Shown here: positions 44,289 to 51,787 of the stretch, piece after piece
How positions within the stretch are numbered: position 1 is the first letter of the stretch
Layout: each line of letters starts with the position of its first letter
Assembly (NCBI GenBank): GCA_001898785.1
Contig: MKVE01000015.1
Coordinates: 33,589 to 97,588 of the forward strand
DNA: 64,000 bases
Direction: 5' to 3'
Origin: Chryseobacterium sp. 36-9
GTDB lineage: Bacteria; Bacteroidota; Bacteroidia; Flavobacteriales; Weeksellaceae
Made by a program: the position numbers and the translations under genes
Notes under the pieces: generated by a model
Databases searched by the model: none
Seen by the model: only the letters and a program-made list of their open reading frames with translations
Told to the model about the DNA's origin: nothing

Positions 44289-44320
44289 AAAAAACCTCAG
44301 AAGTATTTCTGAGGTTTTTT
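44289..44320. terminator. Bidirectional terminator between NlpC/P60 and T9SS cargo genes
   Basis: AAAAAACCTCAGAA (44289-44302) and TTCTGAGGTTTTTT (44307-44320) form a 14-bp perfect stem with a 4-nt loop. Confidence 0.93.
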
Positions 44321-44353
44321 ATTTTATAACATATAAAGGGCGATTATCTCGAT

Positions 44354-45181
44354 TTATTTTTTAATAAGTTTGATGTTTTGTGTAGATTTTGAACTTTGAA
44401 CAGAAACATTATAAATTCCCGGTTTAAGATTCGCGATATCATATTTTTCAGAATTAAGATCTGAAAATTCTTTGATCAATTTTCCTGAAAGATCAAAAAC
44501 TTTTACAGATTCTGGTTTTTCGTTATTTGAGTTTAGCTGAAAGTAGTTGTCTGTAGGGTTAGGATATAGTGTTAAGCTTTTTTTACTAAAATCACTAACT
44601 GACATTAATGGGGTAGCTGTTACATTGATATCATCTACACTCAGCAGGTTTCCATTGGTATAGTCGTTTACCCAAGCCAGATAGACAGTTTGCCCTGCAT
44701 AAGCGGATAAATTAACCGTATATGGTGTTAGCTGACTTGAAATAGGAACATTGGGAGCATGATCTACTGTCTCAATATTAGTGAAAGCTGCTTTTGTAGT
44801 ATTAGTTGTAGAAATTTTTAGTTTGAAACCATCATCGTAAGGGCTTACATCATGAGATCTTGCAAAAAATTCAAGAGAGATTGTAGAGTTTGAAGGTAAG
44901 GTTATAGCCGGAGAGATAAGCCATCTGTCTGCCGGTGCTATTGTAGTAAACCATGAAGGCGAGGAAACTACCGTATTTCCACTTTCCGCACTCCACTTAA
45001 CAATTTCCCAAGCATTGGAAAATAATGCTGCATATGTACCGTAAGGAGTATTTGTGTCATTGTAAAGTGTCCAGTTTGCACCATATAAGTCTGTTACGTT
45101 TTCAAAATCTTCTGTATAAACTGATGTTTGCGCGTGGCATATAACTGATGTAAATAGAGCAGAGAATAGAAGTTTTTTCAT
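44354..45181 (-). CDS. T9SS type A sorting domain protein with choice-of-anchor J domain
   Basis: A 275-residue secreted protein. The signal peptide ends near residue 18 (VICHAQ). Residues about 20-190 resemble the cleaved-adhesin/choice-of-anchor J beta-sandwich (VYTEDFENVTDLYGANWTLYN, RWLISPAITLPSNSTISLEFFARSHD, YLAWVNDYTNGNLLSVDDINV). The last 70 residues are a type A C-terminal sorting domain with LTLYPNPTDNYFQL and a final Lys-rich end (IKLIKK), directing export by the type IX system and probably attachment to the cell surface. No enzyme domain is present; adhesion or glycan binding is likely. Confidence 0.9.
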   Translation of the reverse strand: MKKLLFSALFTSVICHAQTSVYTEDFENVTDLYGANWTLYNDTNTPYGTYAALFSNAWEIVKWSAESGNTVVSSPSWFTTIAPADRWLISPAITLPSNSTISLEFFARSHDVSPYDDGFKLKISTTNTTKAAFTNIETVDHAPNVPISSQLTPYTVNLSAYAGQTVYLAWVNDYTNGNLLSVDDINVTATPLMSVSDFSKKSLTLYPNPTDNYFQLNSNNEKPESVKVFDLSGKLIKEFSDLNSEKYDIANLKPGIYNVSVQSSKSTQNIKLIKK

Positions 45182-45218
45182 ATCAAATCATTTTTATTAT
45201 ATATAAAGATATGAAAAA

Positions 45219-45243
45219 AGCCATAGAATTATATTCTATGGCT
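45219..45243 (-). terminator. Terminator after rplY
   Basis: AGCCATAGAAT (45219-45229) and ATTCTATGGCT (45233-45243) form an 11-bp stem with a 3-nt loop, followed on the minus strand by six T. Confidence 0.92.
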
Positions 45244-45267
45244 ATGATATTTTATCTGGAATACTTT

Positions 45268-45921
45268 TTATTCATCAGATTTTTCTTCAGTTGTCGGAAC
45301 AAGTGGAGATTGATCTTTTACTTCTTCTGCCATTTCTTCATCTTCATCATCCATTGCAGCAGCACCTCCTTTCATAGCATTTCTAGACATCTTAACAGCT
45401 ACGATAACAGCATTGTCCGGATGCATAAAAGTGTAAGCGTCATTTTTAAGAGCCTCAACATAGAATTTGTTACCGATTCTCAATGGTGTTACATCTACAA
45501 CGATTTCGTCCGGCAAGTTTGCAGGAATCGCTTTTATTTTCAATTTTCTGAAAGTTTGTCTAAGAACACCACCGGCAACAACACCTCTTGCACGACCAGT
45601 AATTCTTACAGGAACTTCCATAATTACCGGCTTATCGTCTGATAATTGATAGAAATCCACATGTAGGATTCTGTCTGTGATTGGGTGAAATTGGATATCC
45701 TGAAGAACAGCAGGAATTGTTTGTCCGTCAACCTCAATAGATACCGTGTGTGCTTCAGGAGTATATACCAAACCTTTGAAAGATTTTTCTTCAGTAGAAA
45801 AATTCAATGGCTCTTTACCTCCGTAAACAACACAAGGAACTAATTCAGCATCACGTAAAGCTTTTGTAGACTTTTTGCCCACGCTTTCTCTTTTTGTACC
45901 TTGAATTGTAATAGATTTCAT
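45268..45921 (-). CDS. rplY: 50S ribosomal protein L25/general stress protein Ctc
   Basis: Binds 5S rRNA in the large ribosomal subunit. At 217 residues it is the long TL5/Ctc form: the N-terminal L25 domain (about 1-92, starting [23 protein letters not shown]) followed by a beta-rich domain (about 100-185, [41 protein letters not shown]) and an acidic tail ([11 protein letters not shown]). It lies 45 nt after prs on the same strand with its own -7 element between, a pairing found in many bacteria. Confidence 0.95.
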   Translation of the reverse strand: MKSITIQGTKRESVGKKSTKALRDAELVPCVVYGGKEPLNFSTEEKSFKGLVYTPEAHTVSIEVDGQTIPAVLQDIQFHPITDRILHVDFYQLSDDKPVIMEVPVRITGRARGVVAGGVLRQTFRKLKIKAIPANLPDEIVVDVTPLRIGNKFYVEALKNDAYTFMHPDNAVIVAVKMSRNAMKGGAAAMDDEDEEMAEEVKDQSPLVPTTEEKSDE

Positions 45922-45947
45922 TATATAATGATTAAAATTTGAGGTTG

Positions 45948-45955
45948 CAAATATA
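45948..45955 (-). promoter_or_regulatory. -7 promoter element between prs and rplY
   Basis: On the minus strand TATATTTG fits TAnnTTTG, 26 nt before the rplY ATG. A -33 element would fall in the end of prs and no TTG is seen there. Confidence 0.4.
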
Positions 45956-45966
45956 TAATTTTTTTC

Positions 45967-46905
45967 TTAGATAATGAATTTATCACTAATTGATTTGTGT
46001 TCGTGCACGCTATTCATCACATCGGCAAATAAGGATGCGCAGGAAAGCACCTTTATTTTGGAGGATTTATCCATTTTTTGCGGGATAGAATCTGTTACGA
46101 TAACTTCCAATAATTTAGAATTTTCGATATTTTCATAAGCTTTACCCGAAAGTACACCGTGTGTTGCCATTGCTCTTACAGATCTCGCTCCTTTTTCCAT
46201 TAAGATATCCGCTGCTTTGCAAAGTGTTCCTGCAGTGTCAATCATATCATCAATAAGAATCACATTTTTATCCTTAACATCCCCAATCAGAAACATCTCT
46301 TCAACCACATTGGCTTTTTTTCTTTCTTTATAGCAGATTACGACATCGGCACCCAGATGACCTGCGTAGTTTTTTGCTCTTTTTGCGCCCCCCATATCCG
46401 GTGATGCTATGGTAAGATTATCCAGATTAAGTGACTGAATATAGTCCACGAAAATAGTAGAAGCATAAAGATGATCGACAGGAATCTCAAAGAAACCTTG
46501 GATCTGATCAGCATGAAGATCCATCGTCATAATTCTCGTCGCTCCTGCAGCCGTCAAAAGATTGGCAACTAGCTTTGCTCCGATTGGTGCTCTCGGCTTA
46601 TCTTTTCTGTCTTGTCTGGCTAATCCGTAATATGGGATTACAACTGTAATATTCTTTGCAGAAGCTCTTTTGGCCGCATCGATCATTAATAACAATTCCA
46701 AAAGATTGTCTGCCGGAGGAAAGGTAGACGCGATAAGAAAAACCCGGCTTCCTCTAACGGATTGTTCCAAAACCGGTTCAAATGCTCCGTCGCTGAAATG
46801 CTGAATATTGATTTTTCCCAATGGCTGCCCATAGAACTGAGCAATTTTTTCTGCCAACTCGTGGCTGGTTCTCGTAGAAAACAAATAACTTGCTTGATCT
46901 GACAT
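45967..46905 (-). CDS. prs: Ribose-phosphate pyrophosphokinase
   Basis: Makes PRPP from ribose-5-phosphate and ATP for purine, pyrimidine, His, Trp and NAD synthesis. At 312 residues it is standard class I. Motifs visible are FSDGAFEPVLEQSVRG, PYYGLARQDRKDKPRAPIGAKLVANLL, MDLHADQIQGFFEIPVDHLYA (metal and catalytic region) and the PRPP-binding loop VILIDDMIDTAGTLCKAA. It is followed by rplY and preceded by a good promoter with a very short leader. Confidence 0.97.
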   Translation of the reverse strand: MSDQASYLFSTRTSHELAEKIAQFYGQPLGKINIQHFSDGAFEPVLEQSVRGSRVFLIASTFPPADNLLELLLMIDAAKRASAKNITVVIPYYGLARQDRKDKPRAPIGAKLVANLLTAAGATRIMTMDLHADQIQGFFEIPVDHLYASTIFVDYIQSLNLDNLTIASPDMGGAKRAKNYAGHLGADVVICYKERKKANVVEEMFLIGDVKDKNVILIDDMIDTAGTLCKAADILMEKGARSVRAMATHGVLSGKAYENIENSKLLEVIVTDSIPQKMDKSSKIKVLSCASLFADVMNSVHEHKSISDKFII

Positions 46906-46918
46906 TTTTACTTTTTTG

Positions 46919-46948
46919 CAAATTTAAAAAATAATGAAAAGTCTCAAA
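46919..46948 (-). promoter_or_regulatory. Promoter of prs
   Basis: On the minus strand TAAATTTG (46919-46926) with TTTG 18 nt upstream (46945-46948) is a full consensus match. The leader to the ATG at 46905 would be only about 7 nt. Confidence 0.7.
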
Positions 46949-47063
46949 GTCTATTTGTGAACTTTTCATAGATTCTTTTCAGACTGTTCATAACCGAAAG
47001 TGTTGTAATACCCATTAACATTGGCATCAGTTAAAATAATTTTCGCTAATATTTCATAAAAAA

Positions 47064-47085
47064 ACCAGAACATCTCTGTTCTGGT
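47064..47085 (-). terminator. Terminator after the bacilliredoxin gene
   Basis: ACCAGAAC (47064-47071) and GTTCTGGT (47078-47085) form an 8-bp stem; on the minus strand seven T follow GG. Confidence 0.85.
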
Positions 47086-47098
47086 CTTAGGTTTTTTA

Positions 47099-47509
47099 TT
47101 AACAATACTCTTCGAAAGCGGCCTGAAGATTGGCAGCAATTGCGCCTGCAGGATTACCTTCGATGTGGTGTCTTTCCAGCATATGCACCAACTCGCCATC
47201 TTTGAAAAGTGCCACAGCTGGTGAACTAGGCGGGAATGGAGCTAATAATCTTCTGGCTTCTGCTACCGCTTCTGTGTCAAATCCTGCGAAAGCTGTTACC
47301 AGATGGTCTGGCTTTTTCTCACCTGTCAAAGAGTATAAAACGCCTGGTCTTGCAGCACCGGCTGCACAACCACAAACGGAATTGATTACTAAAAGTGTTG
47401 TCCCGCTTTGCTTAAGCGCTTCATCAACTTGTTCTGGTGTTGTAAGGTCTTCAAAACCTTTATCTGTAAGTTCTGCCTTCATTGGCAATACTAAATCTGC
47501 TGGGTACAT
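47099..47509 (-). CDS. BrxA/BrxB family bacilliredoxin
   Basis: A 136-residue thioredoxin-fold protein of the YphP/YqiW (bacilliredoxin) family. The active-site CGC is in VINSVCGCAAGAARPG (about residues 46-61). Bacilliredoxins remove bacillithiol from proteins after oxidative stress; whether this organism makes bacillithiol is not shown here, though some Bacteroidota do. The start is the ATG at 47509 (MYPADLVLP), the family's usual N-terminus. A -7 element TAAATTTG lies upstream on the minus strand at 47539-47546. Confidence 0.9.
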   Translation of the reverse strand: MYPADLVLPMKAELTDKGFEDLTTPEQVDEALKQSGTTLLVINSVCGCAAGAARPGVLYSLTGEKKPDHLVTAFAGFDTEAVAEARRLLAPFPPSSPAVALFKDGELVHMLERHHIEGNPAGAIAANLQAAFEEYC

Positions 47510-47638
47510 ATTAAATTTATTTAGGTTAATTCGAATTGCAAATTTAATCAAATAATATTTGCATTATCTGATCAATCATTCTATTAAAATTATACCAAAT
47601 ATCTATTGCGCCATTTTGACTGAATTCCCAAACAAAAA

Positions 47639-47660
47639 CCTTGAATCCGAAAATTCAAGG
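47639..47660 (-). terminator. Terminator after yqeY, end of the dcw-yqeY run
   Basis: CCTTGAAT (47639-47646) and ATTCAAGG (47653-47660) form an 8-bp stem followed on the minus strand by TTTTTG. Confidence 0.75.
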
Positions 47661-47696
47661 CTTTAATCAAATCGATATGCAAATTAAGTATATCCA

Positions 47697-47766
47697 GTTT
47701 TTATAATTGATAAAATATAAATGATAAATGATTATCAATTATCGCTTATCAACTATCATTGATGAT
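47697..47766. repeat. Palindromic intergenic repeat, family B copy 2
   Basis: AT-rich sequence with interleaved ATAAATGAT and ATCAATTATC/TTATCA motifs, running up to the stop codon of yqeY. Related to 1588-1671, 50205-50284 and 63617-63678. Confidence 0.6.
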
Positions 47767-48213
47767 TTAAGAAAGTAGCTTTTTAACCATTTCGGAAATG
47801 CTCTTTCCGTCAGATTTTCCGGCTAATGCTTTGGAAGCAACGCCCATTACTTTTCCTAAATCTTTAATAGTCTCTGCTCCGGTTTCAGAAATGATTTTCT
47901 TGATTTCTGATTCCAGTTCTTCCTCAGATAATTGTTTCGGTAGAAACTTCTCAATGACTTTCATCTGAGCTTCTTCCACGTCAGCAAGGTCTGTTCTTCC
48001 CTGAGCCATAAACTGCTCATAAGAATCCTTTCTCTGCTTTATCATTCTTTGCAAAATCGCAATCTCCTGTTCTGCTGAAACTTCGGCTCCTCTGGCTTCG
48101 GTTTGTAGTAAAAGAATCTGAGACTTTACTGCTCTCAGAGAGTCCAAAGCTACACGGTCTTTTTCTCTCATCGCCGTTTTGATGGCTTCGCTTATTGTAT
48201 TTTCTAAACTCAT
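47767..48213 (-). CDS. GatB/YqeY domain protein
   Basis: A 148-residue YqeY protein, related to the tail domain of the GatB amidotransferase subunit. Segments MSLENTISEAIKTAMREKDRVALDSLRAVKSQIL, ISVLQRMIKQRKDSYEQF-like text and GAETIKDLGKVMGVASKALAGKSDGKSISEMVKKLL match the family. The ATG at 48213 is preferred; an upstream extension of 21 codons lies in repeat sequence. The function is unknown, though a tRNA link is assumed. It is the last gene of the dcw run, after ftsZ. Confidence 0.9.
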   Translation of the reverse strand: MSLENTISEAIKTAMREKDRVALDSLRAVKSQILLLQTEARGAEVSAEQEIAILQRMIKQRKDSYEQFMAQGRTDLADVEEAQMKVIEKFLPKQLSEEELESEIKKIISETGAETIKDLGKVMGVASKALAGKSDGKSISEMVKKLLS

Positions 48214-48220
48214 TTTTTCT

Positions 48221-48312
48221 GTATTAATGTAAAAGGTATTAATGTATTTATGATAAAATGTAAAACGCTTATCCAATATCGTTAATACATTCTATCATAA
48301 ATACATTAGTAC
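48221..48312. repeat. Palindromic intergenic repeat, family C copy 1
   Basis: Between ftsZ and yqeY. The arm 48236-48255 (GTATTAATGTATTTATGATA) pairs with 48293-48312 at 19 of 20 positions around a 37-nt loop. Further GTATTAATG and ATCGTTAATACAT blocks are shared with 52823-52895 and 57093-57168. Confidence 0.72.
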
Positions 48313-48316
48313 AATT

Positions 48317-50191
48317 CTAGTCAACATCTTTGTTAAGAAACCGGTTTTCTCTCAGTTGCATACTTCCATTATTATCAGACAAATAAGTATTAATATTCTG
48401 GTCTGATGCATTAGAACCATCAATATTGATGTTCTTTCTTTTGAAAGCAGGAACGGTTTCGAAAACATTCTCATTATCCAATTGCTGGTAACGTGAATTG
48501 AATTCTCTCAGCTTATTTCTTCTTTCCATTGCTTTTGAAGCATCAGGCGTTTTGTTGAAGAAAGTAAATCCGCTTTCAGTTTCCTGAACCGGTTCCGGCT
48601 TTTTCTCCTCTATGATTTCCTCTTTAGTTTCAATAGCAAAAGAAAATTGAGTTGGTTCTTCAACTTTTTCTTCGATGATTTCGTTAACGGCTTCTTCTTT
48701 AACTTCAGAAATAACCTGCTTTTCGATTACAGGAAATTCTTCTTCAACAGCAGGTTCATTAATTGTGAAAGTGACTTCAACAGGCTTTTCAATTACTTCT
48801 TCTTTGAAAGACGCTTTTGGCTTTTCCTCAACTTCGAAAGAAAAAGATTGTGCCTCCAAATCTACTTCTTCATAACTCTCTTCTTCGAAAGTGAAAAGGT
48901 TGTATTCCTGTTTTTCGTTATTAGAACTATAATCGTTTGAGAAATCCTGGATTTCCTCGTTTTCGATGATTTCGATTTTTGCTTTTGGCTCTTCTACAAG
49001 ACTTTCTGCAACGGAATTGGTTGGAAAGCTGGAAGTTCCGAAATCTTCATCATCTTCTAACCGAAAAAAATTTTTCCCGGACTGTACTTCAGGTTTTGAT
49101 TCTTCCTGGAATCTGCTTTTGAACGGCGATTCTCTGTGAGATGAAGGACTTGGTCTGTCTTCCAAAGAATATTTAATCGTTTCAGTAACGCCGGAATGTT
49201 TTTTATTATCGTTGGAGAAACCGGTTGCAATTACCAAAACGCTCACTGCATCACCCAATTCCTCATCAGAACCAACTCCAAAAATAATATCAGCCGTGTT
49301 TCCAGCTTCCTTTTGGATGTGGTCCATAATCACACCGATTTCGTCCATTGTTACTTCAGTCGCACCGCTTCTGATTAACAATAGAACGTTTTTTGCACCG
49401 GTGATTTTGTTATCATTCAATAACGGAGAATCCAATGCTTTTTTAACCGCTTCTTCCGCTTTGTTTTCACCACTAGCGATTCCAGTTGACATCAGTGCAG
49501 TTCCGGAATTAGCCAAAACAGATTTCGCATCACGGAAGTCAATATTAACATCGAAATAACCGGTAATAACTTCTGCCATTCCTTTTGCAGCGTTTGTCAA
49601 CACTTCATCGGCTTTTGAGAATCCTTGTTTGAAACCAAGATTACCAAATTGTTGTCTCAGTTTATCATTATTAATGACAATCAAAGAATCAACATTATTC
49701 CTTAATTTTTCCAAACCTAATTCAGCCTGGTCCAATCTTCTTTTTCCTTCAAAACTAAAAGGTACGGTTACGATTCCAACAGTAAGAATCCCCATTTCCT
49801 TGGCCACTTTTGCAATCACAGGTGCAGCACCGGTTCCGGTTCCACCGCCCATTCCGGCAGTGATGAAAACCATTTTGGTATTTTGTCCCATTGATGCTTT
49901 GATATCATCAATGCTTTCGATGGCTGCTTTTTCTCCAACTTCCGGGTCAGCACCTGCGCCAAGACCTTCGGTCATTGTTACGCCCAACTGAACTTTGTTA
50001 GCAACAGGATTGTTATCAAGTGTCTGTGCATCGGTATTGCAAATCACGAAATCCACGCCATAAATCCCTTTCTCGTACATATGCTTCAAAGCGTTGTTTC
50101 CGCCGCCTCCAACACCAATTACTTTAATAATTGAAGAATTGCCTTTTGGTAGGTCAAATGAGAATCCTTGTGTATTATTTATATTGTCCAT
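48317..50191 (-). CDS. ftsZ: Cell division GTPase FtsZ with long C-terminal region
   Basis: Tubulin-like GTPase that forms the Z-ring. The globular domain (about 1-330) has GVGGGGNNALKHM, the tubulin signature GGGTGTGAAPVIAKVAK, and NNDKLRQQFGNLGF. From about 330 to 575 there is a long Glu/Lys-rich linker with many EEKPEE-like runs, explaining the 624-residue length against roughly 400 in E. coli. The conserved FtsA/ZipA-binding peptide is recognisable as TVPAFKRKN near 585, but about 35 more residues follow, ending LRENRFLNKDVD. It lies after ftsA with a repeat between. Confidence 0.97.
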   Translation of the reverse strand: MDNINNTQGFSFDLPKGNSSIIKVIGVGGGGNNALKHMYEKGIYGVDFVICNTDAQTLDNNPVANKVQLGVTMTEGLGAGADPEVGEKAAIESIDDIKASMGQNTKMVFITAGMGGGTGTGAAPVIAKVAKEMGILTVGIVTVPFSFEGKRRLDQAELGLEKLRNNVDSLIVINNDKLRQQFGNLGFKQGFSKADEVLTNAAKGMAEVITGYFDVNIDFRDAKSVLANSGTALMSTGIASGENKAEEAVKKALDSPLLNDNKITGAKNVLLLIRSGATEVTMDEIGVIMDHIQKEAGNTADIIFGVGSDEELGDAVSVLVIATGFSNDNKKHSGVTETIKYSLEDRPSPSSHRESPFKSRFQEESKPEVQSGKNFFRLEDDEDFGTSSFPTNSVAESLVEEPKAKIEIIENEEIQDFSNDYSSNNEKQEYNLFTFEEESYEEVDLEAQSFSFEVEEKPKASFKEEVIEKPVEVTFTINEPAVEEEFPVIEKQVISEVKEEAVNEIIEEKVEEPTQFSFAIETKEEIIEEKKPEPVQETESGFTFFNKTPDASKAMERRNKLREFNSRYQQLDNENVFETVPAFKRKNINIDGSNASDQNINTYLSDNNGSMQLRENRFLNKDVD

Positions 50192-50204
50192 AGTAGTTAT
50201 TTTT

Positions 50205-50284
50205 TATAGTTTATAGTTGATAAATGATAATCGACTTATTATGATTGCTTTAATCATTTATCAATTATCTTTAATCATTTATGT
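50205..50284. repeat. Palindromic intergenic repeat, family B copy 3
   Basis: Between ftsA and ftsZ. TTGATAAATGAT (50217-50228) and ATCATTTATCAA (50253-50264) are perfect inverted copies around 24 nt, and another ATCATTTAT follows. Confidence 0.72.
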
Positions 50285-50285
50285 T

Positions 50286-51665
50286 TTACTCTTCTACTTC
50301 CTCGAAGAATTTTTTCACTTTGTCTAAAATCGACTGACCAAAAGTCGGTTTGTTTCTTTTAGCTTCTTCTTTTGGTTTTGTAACTTCTTCCATCTGCTGA
50401 ACTTGTTGAGGCTTCTCGACTTCGGCAGTTGGCTGAGCAACAGTTTCCGACTTAGTAACAGCTTCTTCGATAATTTCTTCTTCTGTTGGAAGGATTTTTT
50501 TATCCCTGATTTTAAGACTTTCCATCAATAAACCGATGGACGTTGCAAATTCCGGTCCTTTCAGATATTGGTTTTTGTCATTCGCCACATACTCGTTAGC
50601 GAAACCAATTCTGCTGTCGAAACCTGTTGTGTAATTCGCTAACTGACGAAGGTTTCTCAGGTTGGAACCACCTCCGGTTAATACGATTCCTGCAATCAGT
50701 TTTTTCTTTTGCTCAAAAGCGCCGTAACCTTTCAGTTCGGTGTTTACCATTTCCAGAATTTCTTCAACTCTCGCATTGATAATCTGAGCCAAAACCTTCA
50801 ACGAAATCTCTTTGTCCGGACGACCGTGCAATCCCGGGATTGTCACGTAAGTACTGTCTTTTTCCAATTCCGGAACAGACGACCCGAATTTCACTTTCAG
50901 TTGTTCTGCATGTTTCTCGATGATTGAACATCCTTCCTTGATATCATCGGTGATAATTCCACCACCGTAAGGAATCACGCAAGTATGACGAATGATGTTG
51001 TCTTTGAAAATCGCGATATCAGTAGTTCCACCACCAATATCAACAATCGCAACACCAGCTTCTTTTTCTTCTTTTGTAAGAACGGCTTCAGACGAAGCCA
51101 AAGGCTCCAATGTCAAAGCTTCCATTTCCAGACCAGCTTCGCGAACACATCTTGCGATATTTCTGATAGAACCCATTTGTCCCACAACAACATGGAAATT
51201 GGCTTCCAATCTTTTGCCGTGCATTCCGACCGGTTCCTGGATTTCGCCTTCAGAATCTACTTTGTATTCCTGAGGCAAAACATGGATGATTTCTTCTCCA
51301 GGCAACATTACCAATTTCTTTACCTGGTCTTTTAGTTTTTCAATATCATCTTCTGTGATGTATCTATCCGGATGCTCTCTCATGATGTAATCCGAATGCT
51401 GGAGAGAACGGATATGTTTTCCTGCAATACCTACAGTCACCTTATGGATAGGAACGCCAGCGCTGGACTGCGCTTCTGCAACTGCTGTTTTGATGGAATT
51501 GATGGTTTGGGAAATGTTGTTCACGATTCCTTTGTGAACACCAAGACTTTTAGCCTTCCCAACGCCCAGGATTTCTATTTTCCCGTGAGCGTTACGTCTT
51601 CCGACAATGGCGACAATCTTAGTTGTCCCAATGTCCAGACCTACTGAATACTCTTGATTTTCCAT
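50286..51665 (-). CDS. ftsA: Cell division protein FtsA
   Basis: Actin-like protein that ties FtsZ to the membrane. At 459 residues it is slightly long. Actin-fold segments are YSVGLDIGTTKIVAIVG (phosphate 1), the SHS2-type insert around residues 85-160, VAIVDIGGGTTDIAIF (phosphate 2) and GIVLTGGGSNLRNLRQLA (adenosine). A Glu/Pro/Lys-rich linker (about 390-440) leads to a C-terminal amphipathic helix SILDKVKKFFEEVEE, the membrane-targeting sequence. It follows ftsQ after a 122-nt repeat-filled spacer. Confidence 0.96.
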   Translation of the reverse strand: MENQEYSVGLDIGTTKIVAIVGRRNAHGKIEILGVGKAKSLGVHKGIVNNISQTINSIKTAVAEAQSSAGVPIHKVTVGIAGKHIRSLQHSDYIMREHPDRYITEDDIEKLKDQVKKLVMLPGEEIIHVLPQEYKVDSEGEIQEPVGMHGKRLEANFHVVVGQMGSIRNIARCVREAGLEMEALTLEPLASSEAVLTKEEKEAGVAIVDIGGGTTDIAIFKDNIIRHTCVIPYGGGIITDDIKEGCSIIEKHAEQLKVKFGSSVPELEKDSTYVTIPGLHGRPDKEISLKVLAQIINARVEEILEMVNTELKGYGAFEQKKKLIAGIVLTGGGSNLRNLRQLANYTTGFDSRIGFANEYVANDKNQYLKGPEFATSIGLLMESLKIRDKKILPTEEEIIEEAVTKSETVAQPTAEVEKPQQVQQMEEVTKPKEEAKRNKPTFGQSILDKVKKFFEEVEE

Positions 51666-51691
51666 TATATGCTCGATTTGATTTTTTTAAT

Positions 51692-51770
51692 TTTTAACGC
51701 AAAGTCCGCAAAGATTTATTTTACCATTATTATGCTTTTAAGCTCGCAAAGGCTTTTTACTCAGCTAAGA
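51692..51770 (-). repeat. Dispersed intergenic repeat, family D copy 3
   Basis: Between ftsQ and ftsA. On the minus strand it reads CTTAGCTGAG ... GCCTTTGCGAGCTTAAAA ... TCTTTGCGGACTTTGCGTT, following the order of the copies at 21568 and 25046. Confidence 0.65.
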
Positions 51771-51787
51771 CTTTATTTATATCTAAT

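Noticed and set aside
46906..47098. Possible tRNA or small RNA in the prs/bacilliredoxin spacer
   Set aside because: Only a terminator hairpin is seen; no cloverleaf arms or T-loop motif.
48647..48940. Phe-rich open frame opposite the FtsZ linker
   Set aside because: It is the antisense image of the Glu/Lys-rich linker; such biased codons leave the opposite strand free of stops.
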